Position numbers and translations under genes: made by a program | In this document: piece after piece, positions 33,665-42,195 of the stretch | How the letters are laid out: every line of letters begins with the position of its first letter | Numbering within the stretch: position 1 is the first letter of the stretch | DNA from: Exiguobacterium aurantiacum | Lineage (GTDB): Bacteria > Bacillota > Bacilli > Exiguobacteriales > Exiguobacteriaceae | Direction: 5' to 3' | Assembly (NCBI RefSeq): GCF_024362205.1 | Contig: NZ_CP101463.1 | Location: 59,318 to 111,141, forward strand | DNA: 51,824 nt | Notes under the pieces: generated by a model | Told to the model about the DNA's origin: nothing | What the model saw: only the letters and a program-made list of their open reading frames with translations | Database searches by the model: none

Positions 33665-35919
33665 TACTCATAGATCTCTCTATAACTTTCAGGATTAGAA
33701 AAAGCAGATAACTGTAAAGCGTATTTCTTTTCTGGCAAGTCGATTTCAGGTGTCCCTTTAAAAATATCCTGGGTACTTATTTCGAAATCTTGTATGAACT
33801 TGAGGTGATCCTCTTTTGCATTATCTCCAAGAATCATTTGAATCTTACTATAGTCTTCGTAGAAGTATTCTTGTAATAAGGGGATAATCGCATTGATAAA
33901 AATTTTGCTCAATGTTTCAAGCGAAGGATCATTTTTTAGCGGTATAAAGTATGCATGTCCTAACGTATGCTCCCGGTCATAGAGCACTTCGATTCTATGG
34001 TTCATCACCTTCAGCATTTTTTCGATATTAATAGAACCAACCATAGCTCCTGATAATACTTGCGCGTCTGGCATCATTTCTATAAATTGAAATCTTCTTC
34101 TAAGTGCAGTATCCATCAAAGCAATAGAACGATCCGCAGTGTTCATTGTACCTAAGATATAAACATTATCTGGAACTCCAAATTCAGCTTTCGAATAGGG
34201 AAGCTGGACTGTCATTTCTTCATTCGCTCCAAGTCGTTTCGAAGGTTCAATGAGTGTAATCAATTCACCAAAAATTTTTGATATATTCCCTCGGTTTATT
34301 TCATCAATAATGAATACATATGGCTCTTGATTTTTCGAAACAGGTTCTGCTTGTTGAGGAAGATACTTTTGTAACAGCTCTTGTGCGTCATTTAAAGAAA
34401 TACGTTTCAACCTGTATACCGTATTTAACGTTAAATTTTTACGCTTGTTTAATTCAAAGATGTTTTCATTAATATTTTTCGCAATCCATTCAACTTTTCG
34501 GCTTCTTTTGTAATGAGTGACTAAGTTATTTTTTTTATCTGTTATGTAGTCTGCTTCTGAATCCAACCATTCTGGATCCCCAACAATCACACCAATCGCA
34601 TCAATATGCTTTTGATCTTTCAATGAAAATACAAGATCTCCGATTTTCATTTCATTATAAAAATCATTAAGAATGTTTTGCGTGTTTCCTTCGGGCTCTT
34701 TCGGACTATCTAGGTAATCTTCTCCAAAGTGGTCCCAACCAATTCGAATTCGATCATGTTCAAAGCAATCTCGTTTGACGGCATTAGCTCCACTTCCGCC
34801 AAGAGACACTTTCCAAACTTGCGCACTACTTTTTACGTGCATATGCTCGGAAACAATATCTACCTCTTGAGCTATTTCACAAAATTCTTTAAAAATTCCT
34901 GATTGAATTTGATATTCAATTTGAGTTTGGTCATCTTCTAAAGTTGGCTTGATTCCTTCAATAAATTCTTCGTATCCATATGATTGATGGAATGTCGTAA
35001 ATACAATACGATTATTACGCTTTAAAGTATTGTATCGGTTTAAGACATTTTCGTAAGGTTCATTTTGCAGTGTACTTAACGGTTTTCCATCTATGATACT
35101 TACTGCATGGAGAATTGTGTGGAATGTCTTCCCTGTCCCAGGAGGCCCATATAAGATGGTGTTTTTTGAATGCATTGGTTGTAGAACCCCTATCTTCTTT
35201 GTAGTGTTTTGATCGTTGTCAGATGGTTTTATATCCTGAAGAATATACTGATAGCAATCCTTCAAGTACTGAAATGAAATAGTTAACTCACGTAGAATAT
35301 CATCATTAGATAACTGTCGCTCCTCAATATCTGACAGAGTCAAAATATACACGAGTTGGACTTTTTTATATTCTTTCGTTCTTAATTTTTCTTTTATCTC
35401 TTCCACTGTTTCATTGTGATTAATAAAATCTACGTTAGTGGCTGTCGTGATTTTATATGAATAGTGTGCATCTTCAGTAAGTCGATAGTCTAACAATCGG
35501 TGATGTCGATTGATGTCCTCTACTGTCGCATTTTTTTGATCTAATTCGACCGCTATGCAAAACTGTACTTGTTGATTTATTTTTTCGGCAAAAATGGAGA
35601 TGCTGGACGGATAAGCTGTATACTTTTTGTCTTTAAGTTGGCTCCATAAATAATGACGAACGGATGTATTAGCCCCGTCTAGCCATTTAGACTTACTTGA
35701 GGAGACAAGTTGATACGTTTCAGCAAACAATAAGGCAAGTTTATGTAGTTCGTCTGCTGCTTCACCACCGCTCTTTTTACGCGCTAAAATCTCAGGTTTC
35801 ATCTCGTCAGTAGTTTTATCAGGACGAGTATACTTTGCACCTGCATAGTTAGATAAATGCATTAGAATCGCATTAAAATTAATCTCAGAGTTCATCCTCG
35901 TATTATTCCACCTTTTCAT
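33664..35919 (-). CDS. mcrB: McrB-type GTPase with EVE/PUA-like insertion
   Basis: 751 residues, far longer than E. coli McrB (459). Order: N-terminal DUF3578/MrcB-N-like domain (~75-225, with KKYTAYPSSISIF and FCIAVELD); AAA+ domain beginning with Walker A GPPGTGKT (258-265); an inserted EVE/PUA-like domain at ~368-515 (VWKVSLGG...IRIGWDHFG...KIGDLVFSL...IGVIVGDPEW...RKVEWIA); then AAA+ resumes with FIIDEINRGN (536-545), the McrB signature MNTADRSI (592-599) and TALRRRF. EVE domains recognise modified bases, so the insertion likely replaces or adds a base-reading module. The first ATG lacks a clear ribosome binding site; an in-frame ATG at 35895 is an alternative. Confidence 0.9.
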   Translation of the reverse strand: MKRWNNTRMNSEINFNAILMHLSNYAGAKYTRPDKTTDEMKPEILARKKSGGEAADELHKLALLFAETYQLVSSSKSKWLDGANTSVRHYLWSQLKDKKYTAYPSSISIFAEKINQQVQFCIAVELDQKNATVEDINRHHRLLDYRLTEDAHYSYKITTATNVDFINHNETVEEIKEKLRTKEYKKVQLVYILTLSDIEERQLSNDDILRELTISFQYLKDCYQYILQDIKPSDNDQNTTKKIGVLQPMHSKNTILYGPPGTGKTFHTILHAVSIIDGKPLSTLQNEPYENVLNRYNTLKRNNRIVFTTFHQSYGYEEFIEGIKPTLEDDQTQIEYQIQSGIFKEFCEIAQEVDIVSEHMHVKSSAQVWKVSLGGSGANAVKRDCFEHDRIRIGWDHFGEDYLDSPKEPEGNTQNILNDFYNEMKIGDLVFSLKDQKHIDAIGVIVGDPEWLDSEADYITDKKNNLVTHYKRSRKVEWIAKNINENIFELNKRKNLTLNTVYRLKRISLNDAQELLQKYLPQQAEPVSKNQEPYVFIIDEINRGNISKIFGELITLIEPSKRLGANEEMTVQLPYSKAEFGVPDNVYILGTMNTADRSIALMDTALRRRFQFIEMMPDAQVLSGAMVGSINIEKMLKVMNHRIEVLYDREHTLGHAYFIPLKNDPSLETLSKIFINAIIPLLQEYFYEDYSKIQMILGDNAKEDHLKFIQDFEISTQDIFKGTPEIDLPEKKYALQLSAFSNPESYREIYE

Positions 35920-35932
35920 TTATTAGATCTCA

Positions 35933-37111
35933 TCATTTCACTTCATTTGATTCGATTTGACGAAGTCTTTTCTCAATTTTGAATTCAAATTCACTTAGCG
36001 TTTGATCCACAACTCTCTTTGCTGCTTTTTCAATTTTATCGAGATTTGGGATAGGAAAATCAAATCCTATAATTTGATCTCGAGATAAATCATTCCATCC
36101 CCCAATATAAGCTGTCACCTCTGCTCTTCGCATCATCTTATTTAGTAAGTCATAAAATATGTTCGTCTCCGCTGCAACATAGTAACTGCCATCATTAATG
36201 GTTAAGAAAGGCTTCCCTGCCTTTGATTTCCCGTAACGGATATTCTTTACTGTGACCTCGTTTTTAATTACAGCATTATGCGCTTGGCACATGAGATAAT
36301 GTGCACCCTCAAACACTTTCTGATTATTCATTCCGATCTCGGGTTGATCGAGTAGCTCTTTTCTTAATGCTTGAACAGCTCGTTTTTTTAAGTGTAGCTC
36401 TGGCAGAATACTGTCTTCTTGTATAAGCTGTACGTGTAATTCTTGTTTATATGTATGGAATAAATATTTCAGCACATTTGATTCCATTTGATTAATTTTT
36501 TCGTCAAAGAAACCTGGTAAGTAATAATCGTGAAGTGTAAATTCGATATGTGTTGTACTGAATTGTTTTGGAATTAGTTCAATGAAAGGGATTTGATGCT
36601 CAATAAAATATGCTCGTTTTTCAGGTTCAATTTGATGACTTACGAATATCTCAAAACAAATACTATTTTGCAGTTCCTCATTAGCTGCAAACACATCCAC
36701 GATATAAGGTCCTACTTTTCTCTCGATTTCGCCAATCTCCGGAAAATAACCGTAGTATTCCAAAATATCAAAAAGTCGCATCGTTCCTTCGTTTTGAATG
36801 GGTATCATTTCGCTTAAATCTTTTAGTACTTTAGAATGATCACTCCATAAAAATTGAAATTCGACGTTTAATGTACTTGATCCACTAATCAAATCTGCAA
36901 GGTAATGCTTTGCATGAAAATGTAATATCGTTTCGGGTGATGTGGAACAATTTGAGTGCGCTTCATGTGCAAAATGATGTTCGCGGTTTTCTCCCTTTCT
37001 AAACCAAACTTTCTCTTTACAAAATGGGCAAGTATAGACCTTGTTCCGATCGCTAACTTCTGTAATGTGATGTAATTTCGAACCATTGTAAGCATAACTT
37101 AACTTTATCAT
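35933..37111 (-). CDS. CoiA-like zinc/nuclease protein, first gene of the McrBC operon
   Basis: 392 residues from the ATG at 37109-37111, which has GGAGG 11 bases upstream; an ATG at 37135 has no such site. N-terminal zinc site YTCPFCKEKVWFRKG, then HHFAH...C, as in competence protein CoiA. Next a nuclease-like segment (YIVDVFAANEE, ICFEIFVSHQIEPEKRAYF, then PFIEL), matching the CoiA nuclease core. The C-terminal ~130 residues are unknown and charged. Only 13 bases separate it from mcrB, so it is cotranscribed. CoiA promotes recombination of incoming DNA in competence; here a role as an accessory sensor or nuclease for the McrBC system is inferred from context. Confidence 0.75.
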   Translation of the reverse strand: MIKLSYAYNGSKLHHITEVSDRNKVYTCPFCKEKVWFRKGENREHHFAHEAHSNCSTSPETILHFHAKHYLADLISGSSTLNVEFQFLWSDHSKVLKDLSEMIPIQNEGTMRLFDILEYYGYFPEIGEIERKVGPYIVDVFAANEELQNSICFEIFVSHQIEPEKRAYFIEHQIPFIELIPKQFSTTHIEFTLHDYYLPGFFDEKINQMESNVLKYLFHTYKQELHVQLIQEDSILPELHLKKRAVQALRKELLDQPEIGMNNQKVFEGAHYLMCQAHNAVIKNEVTVKNIRYGKSKAGKPFLTINDGSYYVAAETNIFYDLLNKMMRRAEVTAYIGGWNDLSRDQIIGFDFPIPNLDKIEKAAKRVVDQTLSEFEFKIEKRLRQIESNEVK

Positions 37112-37214
37112 CGGATAATGTTCCTCCACATTCATAATAAGTATAATTTTACCTTTATTACGGTCAGAACCCTTGTTTTTTAAATTGATAGGTGCTAATT
37201 ATTTAACGGAAAAT

Positions 37215-37239
37215 GTATAGTACAGACGGTATGCTATAC
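37215..37239 (+). promoter_or_regulatory. Promoter with inverted repeat upstream of KfrA-like gene
   Basis: TATACT (37235-37240) is a likely -10. It is overlapped by the inverted repeat GTATAG-N13-CTATAC (37215-37220 and 37234-37239), 29 bases upstream of the start codon, a plausible site for autoregulation by the DNA-binding product. Confidence 0.55.
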
Positions 37240-37268
37240 TTAAAAAAATGATATGGAGTGAAGACTAT

Positions 37269-38015
37269 ATGGCCTCAAACGAAACAAAAGTAAAATCATT
37301 TCGTGTCTCACAAGAAGTGACCGAACATATTCAACGTCTAATGGAGGAACGACAGCTCACTACTAACCAGCTGTTCGAAGAATTCATTCAATTAGCCAAT
37401 AAACAAGCCCCGGACCCTTTAATTGATGAGGAGAACAGCGTTCTAGAGTCGACATTGAATCAAATCGTCGCCCTCTTCAACGAGCGTGCGACTCGACTCG
37501 AGCGACAACAATCAGAAGCCCGACGAATTAATTCTAAACATATGGAGACGATCCGTGAGCTCGAACAAAGCGTCGTCGCTGAGAGTGACGAGCTTAAAAT
37601 GGAGTACGACAAGAAAGTCGTGTTACTTCATGAGGAACAGGCCGAGCTTGAAAATCAAATAACACAACTTTCCGAGGAAAAGACACTCCTTCAATCCACA
37701 TTAGATTCAGAACAAATTGCTTTCAAAGAAGAATTGAAGATACATAAGAAATTGATTTTTGATCTGGAAGGTAAAGTGAAGCAGCTCGAAGATGAACGTA
37801 CTCAACTCAATCGTCAAAATCAAAGCTTGATGGACGTGGTCGACGATTTAAAAGGACGAACGCGTCGTTCAGATCAGTTGGAAGAAGAAAATCAAAAGCT
37901 GCACCTTGAGGTTCAACTTTTACGTCGTGAAAAAGAAGCATTCGATAATCGCCTGAAAGAACAGATTGAACTTGCTGTCCTTCGCGAACGAAACCATCAG
38001 CCAGACAACTCTTAA
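37269..38015 (+). CDS. KfrA-like coiled-coil DNA-binding plasmid protein
   Basis: 248 residues from ATG 37269 (GGAGTGAAG upstream; the frame from 37248 has no site). Residues ~5-45 (VKSFRVSQEVTEHIQRLMEE, QLTTNQLFEEFIQLANK) look like a ribbon-helix-helix or small HTH DNA-binding module. The remaining ~200 residues are almost wholly coiled coil (heptads rich in Glu, Leu, Gln, Lys). This is the architecture of KfrA-type proteins, which bind DNA, autoregulate and assist plasmid partition. Located at the edge of the partition/replication block and followed by a strong terminator, it is a single-gene unit facing away from the par operon. Confidence 0.65.
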   Translation: MASNETKVKSFRVSQEVTEHIQRLMEERQLTTNQLFEEFIQLANKQAPDPLIDEENSVLESTLNQIVALFNERATRLERQQSEARRINSKHMETIRELEQSVVAESDELKMEYDKKVVLLHEEQAELENQITQLSEEKTLLQSTLDSEQIAFKEELKIHKKLIFDLEGKVKQLEDERTQLNRQNQSLMDVVDDLKGRTRRSDQLEEENQKLHLEVQLLRREKEAFDNRLKEQIELAVLRERNHQPDNS

Positions 38016-38023
38016 ATCAACAG

Positions 38024-38069
38024 AAAAGGTACCTTATTCATTCTGATGTGAATGAACGAGGTACCTTTT
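38024..38069 (+). terminator. Terminator of the KfrA-like gene
   Basis: Long stem with outer arms AAAAGGTACC (38024-38033) and GGTACCTTTT (38060-38069) and an inner TTCATTC/GAATGAA, followed by CTTTTT. Confidence 0.88.
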
Positions 38070-38126
38070 CTTTTTATACGATCCTATTCTAACCAATCAT
38101 TGCTTAGAATGAGCGAGTAGTTACAA

Positions 38127-38477
38127 TTAAGATTTCATGCGCAATCCGTGAGTTTTAAATCGGTTACGCTTTTCTTCTAATTTTACTTTCATATCTACCG
38201 AGAACGCACTTTCGGGAGTATTGTAGGCACGTCGCGCTGCCATACTAAGCATTTTGGCCACATCTTCCGCGCGATCTTCCTGTAAGTCCATTGAGACAGC
38301 TCTCACGTACTGACGTGCTACTTCTCGATCACGTAGCGATTCAGGGACCTTCACATGACGACTTAATGCAAGGGCCAATTGAGCGGTCTCTAAGCGATAG
38401 CTTGTGCCACCTCCCTGCATGCGATTCAGTTCATTTGCTAGCTCGCTTTGCAGAAATACATTTTCCTTGTTTGTCAT
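38127..38477 (-). CDS. Unknown small helical protein next to nucleotidyltransferase
   Basis: 116 residues; ATG at 38475-38477 with GAGGAGGGTG. Highly charged and helical (MTNKENVFLQSELANELNRM; REVARQYVRAVSMDLQEDRA; KVKLEEKRNRFKTHGLRMKS). No family recognised. It starts 32 bases after the nucleotidyltransferase gene and in the same direction, so the two form an operon. A helical protein paired with a nucleotidyltransferase would fit an antitoxin or accessory subunit, but nothing in the sequence proves it. Confidence 0.6.
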   Translation of the reverse strand: MTNKENVFLQSELANELNRMQGGGTSYRLETAQLALALSRHVKVPESLRDREVARQYVRAVSMDLQEDRAEDVAKMLSMAARRAYNTPESAFSVDMKVKLEEKRNRFKTHGLRMKS

Positions 38478-38509
38478 CGGTCACCCTCCTCTACTGTTCT
38501 TTTGATTAA

Positions 38510-39067
38510 TTATATACCCTTTTCCTGAAAAATTCGACTTAAGTCATGCACGTTACAAAATGGATCGTCCCACGTCATGTTACCTTTGTATTCTTCTACA
38601 AGTTCGAGAAGTTTGTCTTTATCGCAAAGTTCCAATAGATTCGTCTTTTCGAGATCCTCTAGATCCTTTTGGCGAGAGGAGAAGATCTTGGTACATGCTA
38701 AGAGTTCAATGTCAGGGATATATACATCAATCGCCTCGAACAGACCTTCAATCTTATGACGGAATTCATTTTCTCTAAAGTCTTCCCGAGGTGGGAACTG
38801 AATCACCCCTTCGACAATTTCAATTTCGTATTCATAAAGTGCTTCTTTCAATTCAGGCGTCACAACACCCTCCGTCACGCGAATATCAATATCTCGCGTC
38901 GGACGATACTCGGCATCTTTATTCATCATTTCAATGAAGAGAAGAATCCCTGATGCGCCAACCACGACAAATTCGACTTCGATGTCTCTTGTGGCGCAAA
39001 ACGTATCAAGCACGAGCAAGGTATCGATGATACTCTCCACGTCCTTGTATTGATTGGAGTAAGTCAT
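38510..39067 (-). CDS. Nucleotidyltransferase-fold protein (DUF6036-like)
   Basis: 185 residues; ATG at 39065-39067 with AGGAGGG. The pattern VVVGASGILLF...RPTRDIDIRV is that of nucleotidyltransferase-fold proteins of the DUF6036/AbiEii-like type: GAS motif, then D-x-D (D-I-D) metal site. Later ELLACTKIFSSRQKDLEDLE is typical of the same group. Members of this fold act as toxins in several toxin-antitoxin and abortive infection systems, and on plasmids they may help maintenance. The gene follows the par operon terminator, so it has its own promoter. Confidence 0.72.
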   Translation of the reverse strand: MTYSNQYKDVESIIDTLLVLDTFCATRDIEVEFVVVGASGILLFIEMMNKDAEYRPTRDIDIRVTEGVVTPELKEALYEYEIEIVEGVIQFPPREDFRENEFRHKIEGLFEAIDVYIPDIELLACTKIFSSRQKDLEDLEKTNLLELCDKDKLLELVEEYKGNMTWDDPFCNVHDLSRIFQEKGI

Positions 39068-39082
39068 GTATGTCCCTCCTAA

Positions 39083-39131
39083 TAAAAATGACCCACTCTG
39101 ATCCGGTATGTTAGGAGTCTTCGTGGGTCAT
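39083..39131 (-). terminator. Terminator of the par operon
   Basis: Arms ATGACCCAC (39088-39096) and GTGGGTCAT (39123-39131); on the minus strand the stem is followed by TTTTTATT. It starts 23 bases after the last par gene stop. Confidence 0.8.
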
Positions 39132-39153
39132 GATGTATTTCACATCTCTCAAT

Positions 39154-39957
39154 TTAATTCGTATTTAAATAGGCACTGAGAGCCCGCCGGATAATCTCAT
39201 CTTCTGACACGTGTTCTTTTTGCGCGGCTTGCGTTAATCCGACGTATAAAGGATCTGTCAAATCAGCAAAACGAATCTGTACACGCATTGGTTTCACAGA
39301 TTTAGTTTCGACTTCGAGCATACGTTGTTCCTGACGTTCGATCAACATCCGTTTCACTTCACGGAGTTCTTCACGTGTCATCTCGTACACCGTCTTGTCT
39401 CCTGAAGCTGTGTAATACTTCTTATTCTCGAGTAGCGCGAGCTTTGGATCTTCTGGCCACGACAATAACTCAGCAAGTTTCGTCGCGCTAAAATCTTGCT
39501 CGAGCGTCTTTTCTAAGATGTTCGGACCGAAGGTGTTCCAAAATGACACGAAGCGGCTGACTTGTGGTTGGGACATTCCAATTTTATTTAAGAAGTCTTT
39601 CCACGTTCCTTGTTCTTTTTGGAACTCTTTTTTTGTTTCCGGATCCCGGAATAGACTGTTCGCATGGGCAAGAATACGACACTTTTCGACAAAGCTAGTT
39701 GCTTGAATCGCATCGATGTGGTTGTAATATTGAACAATTCCGTCCATATCCTCAGGAAGCTTCTTCGTGATGATACGTGACAACCCCGTCGCCGGCAGGG
39801 CCTGATAAGGGTTCGTCACAGTCGTTGTCGCAGAGAATTCTTTCACGGCCTCGACTTGTTCCGTACGGCTATCCGTCGCTTGTTGATTCTGATTCACCGG
39901 AAGGTTGGCACTAAATGTCGAAATCTTCGGTGTATGTTTCTTACGGTTGCGTGTCAT
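39154..39957 (-). CDS. parB2: ParB-like partition protein (second pair)
   Basis: 267 residues. N-terminal low-complexity region (Gln/Thr-rich, ~1-50), then a ParB-like helical core with an HTH: EQGTWKDFLNKIGMSQPQVS and RFVSFWN (~115-145). C-terminal ribbon-helix-helix-like segment MRVQIRFADLTDPLYVGLTQ and AQKEHVSEDEIIRRALSAYL for dimerisation or DNA binding. Overlaps the upstream parA gene by 4 bases (ATGA). Last gene of the operon, followed by a terminator. No CTP-binding GxxR motif is apparent, so it belongs to a non-canonical ParB group. Confidence 0.75.
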   Translation of the reverse strand: MTRNRKKHTPKISTFSANLPVNQNQQATDSRTEQVEAVKEFSATTTVTNPYQALPATGLSRIITKKLPEDMDGIVQYYNHIDAIQATSFVEKCRILAHANSLFRDPETKKEFQKEQGTWKDFLNKIGMSQPQVSRFVSFWNTFGPNILEKTLEQDFSATKLAELLSWPEDPKLALLENKKYYTASGDKTVYEMTREELREVKRMLIERQEQRMLEVETKSVKPMRVQIRFADLTDPLYVGLTQAAQKEHVSEDEIIRRALSAYLNTN

Positions 39958-40730
39958 AACGAAAGGACCTCCTGAGCAAGTTGTAGGTAGGCATCGGTTG
40001 CTGGGCTCTTGTGATCAATGACCGGACGAGACTCCCGTTGTAGTGTCTGTACCTTCACCGCGTAAGGTATCGTCGTCAAAACCGGAATACCGACTTCTTT
40101 TCCGAGTTCTTCAAGTTCTTCGATTGTCGTGACATCCCCTTTTGAGCGGGCGCTCACCATTGTCGGGATGAACGCTGCGATATGGATGTCTTCCCGAAAC
40201 CGTTTCATCTCTTCAAGCTCTTCTGGCGCCGAATAGACGGCGTCCATTGAGAACTTTTGCATCTGAACAGGCATGATGATGCGATCCTGGGCGACGAGTG
40301 CGCAACGAGCATACGGGTTGAGGGCAGAAGTCGATCCTGGACAGTCGATGAGACAGATGTCAAACAACTCATCAATCTTGGCGAGCTCTTCACTGAGTCG
40401 ATACTCGTACCCGATTTGGCTCGTCAGGTCACTAGGTGAGGCCGAACGTCTGGTTGGCACAAGATAGACGGTACCTGTCTCATACTCGCATGTCACAATG
40501 ACCTGTTCGATTGGTGTGTAGAATGGGTCATTCTCTTCTAGTAGACAATCGAGTAAGACTTTTCCTTCGTAATCGTTCGTGAGACCGAGTCCATTCGTCG
40601 AAGAGGCCTGATCGTCCGCGTCGATGACGAGGACACGTAATCCATCACGAGCATAAGCATGAGCCAAGTTTATGGTCGTCGTCGACTTTCCAACTCCGCC
40701 CTTTCGATTGTACAATGCGATTTTCTTCAT
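39954..40730 (-). CDS. parA2: ParA-type partition ATPase (second pair)
   Basis: 258 residues. Deviant Walker A KGGVGKST (~10-17), Walker A' VLVIDADDQASST (34-46) and Walker B FDICLIDCPGS. Short form without N-terminal HTH, i.e. Soj/MinD-like type Ib. It drives plasmid positioning on the nucleoid, stimulated by its ParB partner. Starts with a 4-base overlap with the upstream parB and ends with a 4-base overlap with the downstream one. Clearly different in sequence from the first ParA of the same operon. Confidence 0.93.
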   Translation of the reverse strand: MKKIALYNRKGGVGKSTTTINLAHAYARDGLRVLVIDADDQASSTNGLGLTNDYEGKVLLDCLLEENDPFYTPIEQVIVTCEYETGTVYLVPTRRSASPSDLTSQIGYEYRLSEELAKIDELFDICLIDCPGSTSALNPYARCALVAQDRIIMPVQMQKFSMDAVYSAPEELEEMKRFREDIHIAAFIPTMVSARSKGDVTTIEELEELGKEVGIPVLTTIPYAVKVQTLQRESRPVIDHKSPATDAYLQLAQEVLSL

Positions 40731-41416
40731 GATTCGTCTCCTCGATTCTCGTCTGTGACGTCAATGATATTGTCATTCACTGTCCGCTCGATAATTTCCG
40801 TCAATAGCTCACTCACACTCCGATTTTGGGCATGCGCATACTGTTGGAATTGATCGGACAGCTCGGTCGGGATTCGTGCTGAAAGAACGGCAGATGGTTT
40901 CTTTGTTTTTTGAAACGGGCTGACTTTGACCTGTTGCATAGGCTCACGGGTCTTACGGGCCTCACGGATTTGTTTGACCGTCAATTCGTCGACACCTCGA
41001 GACTCGCCATCGATATACAGTCCCTGTTCGACGACTTCCTCGACATTGTCGAGATACATCAGTTCAAACAGTTTAGAAGCCGGTAACCTTGCAAGTGATG
41101 CTTCAAGTGGATGTAACGTCTCATAGGCTTTGATATACCGGGATGCGAGAGAACTTGACATCGATACGGCCTCGAGGAAACCGATCCATTCTTTTTTGTC
41201 ATGCATCTCAGAACGAGCGATAACGAGACGCTTCCCAATCTCAAATACAGAAATCGTTTGAACTTTTGAGAGCTCGTTGATTTCATGAACCAGGTCCTCG
41301 ACTTCTTTCGATACTGGAAGTTTTTGAACGAGTGTACTGATATTCGTCAAACCGCTCTGATACGGATGCTGCTCACTCGGCTTGATTTTATGAATGTTGC
41401 GATTCCGTGCCTTCAT
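40727..41416 (-). CDS. parB1: ParB-like partition protein (first pair)
   Basis: 229 residues. Helical centre with HTH-like DKKEWIGFLEAVSMSSSLAS and RYIKAYETLHPL (~75-105) and a C-terminal ribbon-helix-helix-like segment SARIPTELSDQFQQYAHAQN, RSVSELLTEIIERTV (~175-210). Same overall plan as the second ParB (central HTH, C-terminal RHH), so the two are likely distant paralogues. The RHH module makes it a candidate for binding the 8-bp/GTATAC palindromes. Overlaps both neighbours by 4 bases. Confidence 0.75.
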   Translation of the reverse strand: MKARNRNIHKIKPSEQHPYQSGLTNISTLVQKLPVSKEVEDLVHEINELSKVQTISVFEIGKRLVIARSEMHDKKEWIGFLEAVSMSSSLASRYIKAYETLHPLEASLARLPASKLFELMYLDNVEEVVEQGLYIDGESRGVDELTVKQIREARKTREPMQQVKVSPFQKTKKPSAVLSARIPTELSDQFQQYAHAQNRSVSELLTEIIERTVNDNIIDVTDENRGDES

Positions 41417-42195
41417 GATGTCCCACCTGCCTGTTGAACGACTTGCTTGGCCAATAGTCGAAACGGTTCGGCGAGCCCCTTCGATTCCTTGGAGCGGTAC
41501 TGGATGACACTCTTCCCACTATCGGCAGCCTTCTCAATGAAAGTGGATCGTTTGATCAGCGGAAGGATCTCTATTGCCTCTTCCTTCGCGATGGCTTCCA
41601 TTGCTTCATAGTATTCTTTATCTGCCTTTAACAAAGCATCCATGGCAACAGGAAGAATTCCCGTGATGACGAGGTCCGGATTATAGAACTTCTTCACTTT
41701 TTGTACGGTCCTTACCGTACTCGCAAGTTGATCGAATACGAGCTTCTTCGGCATAAACGGGATGACTGTCATATTTGACGTCGAAAGCACGACTTTCGAA
41801 AGTTCATTGATTGATGGGACCGAGTCTAAGATGATCCAATCAAACTCATTCTCGAGTGGTGCAATCATGTCCTTTAATAGAAAGAGCTTGTCTTGCTCGG
41901 AGATCAAATTGATCAACCTGGCATTTCGTTCATTCGAAGGGAGAAGACTCACGTGATACGTTTCATCATCAAATAGGACTTCTTTGATATCGAGATTGCG
42001 TGTATGTACATCAAACATCGTCATATACTTGATCGTGTCGGATTCTTTTAACATCAGCTTACTGAGTGAGCCTTGGGGATCCAAATCAATGATGAGGACT
42101 CGTTGCCCCAGTTCACCCAATGCGTAAGCCATATTTAAAGAACAGGTCGTCTTGCCTGATCCACCTTTCGATATGTAAAACGTGAGTATGTTCAT
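41413..42195 (-). CDS. parA1: ParA-type partition ATPase (first pair)
   Basis: 260 residues. Deviant Walker A KGGSGKTT (10-17), Walker A' VLIIDLDPQGSLS and Walker B FDWIILDSVPS. Type Ib ParA without N-terminal HTH. The ATG at 42193-42195 follows AGGGGAG. First gene of the four-gene operon; a region with GTATAC palindromes lies ~95-175 bases upstream. ATP-dependent nucleoid binding and plasmid segregation are the expected roles. Confidence 0.93.
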   Translation of the reverse strand: MNILTFYISKGGSGKTTCSLNMAYALGELGQRVLIIDLDPQGSLSKLMLKESDTIKYMTMFDVHTRNLDIKEVLFDDETYHVSLLPSNERNARLINLISEQDKLFLLKDMIAPLENEFDWIILDSVPSINELSKVVLSTSNMTVIPFMPKKLVFDQLASTVRTVQKVKKFYNPDLVITGILPVAMDALLKADKEYYEAMEAIAKEEAIEILPLIKRSTFIEKAADSGKSVIQYRSKESKGLAEPFRLLAKQVVQQAGGTS

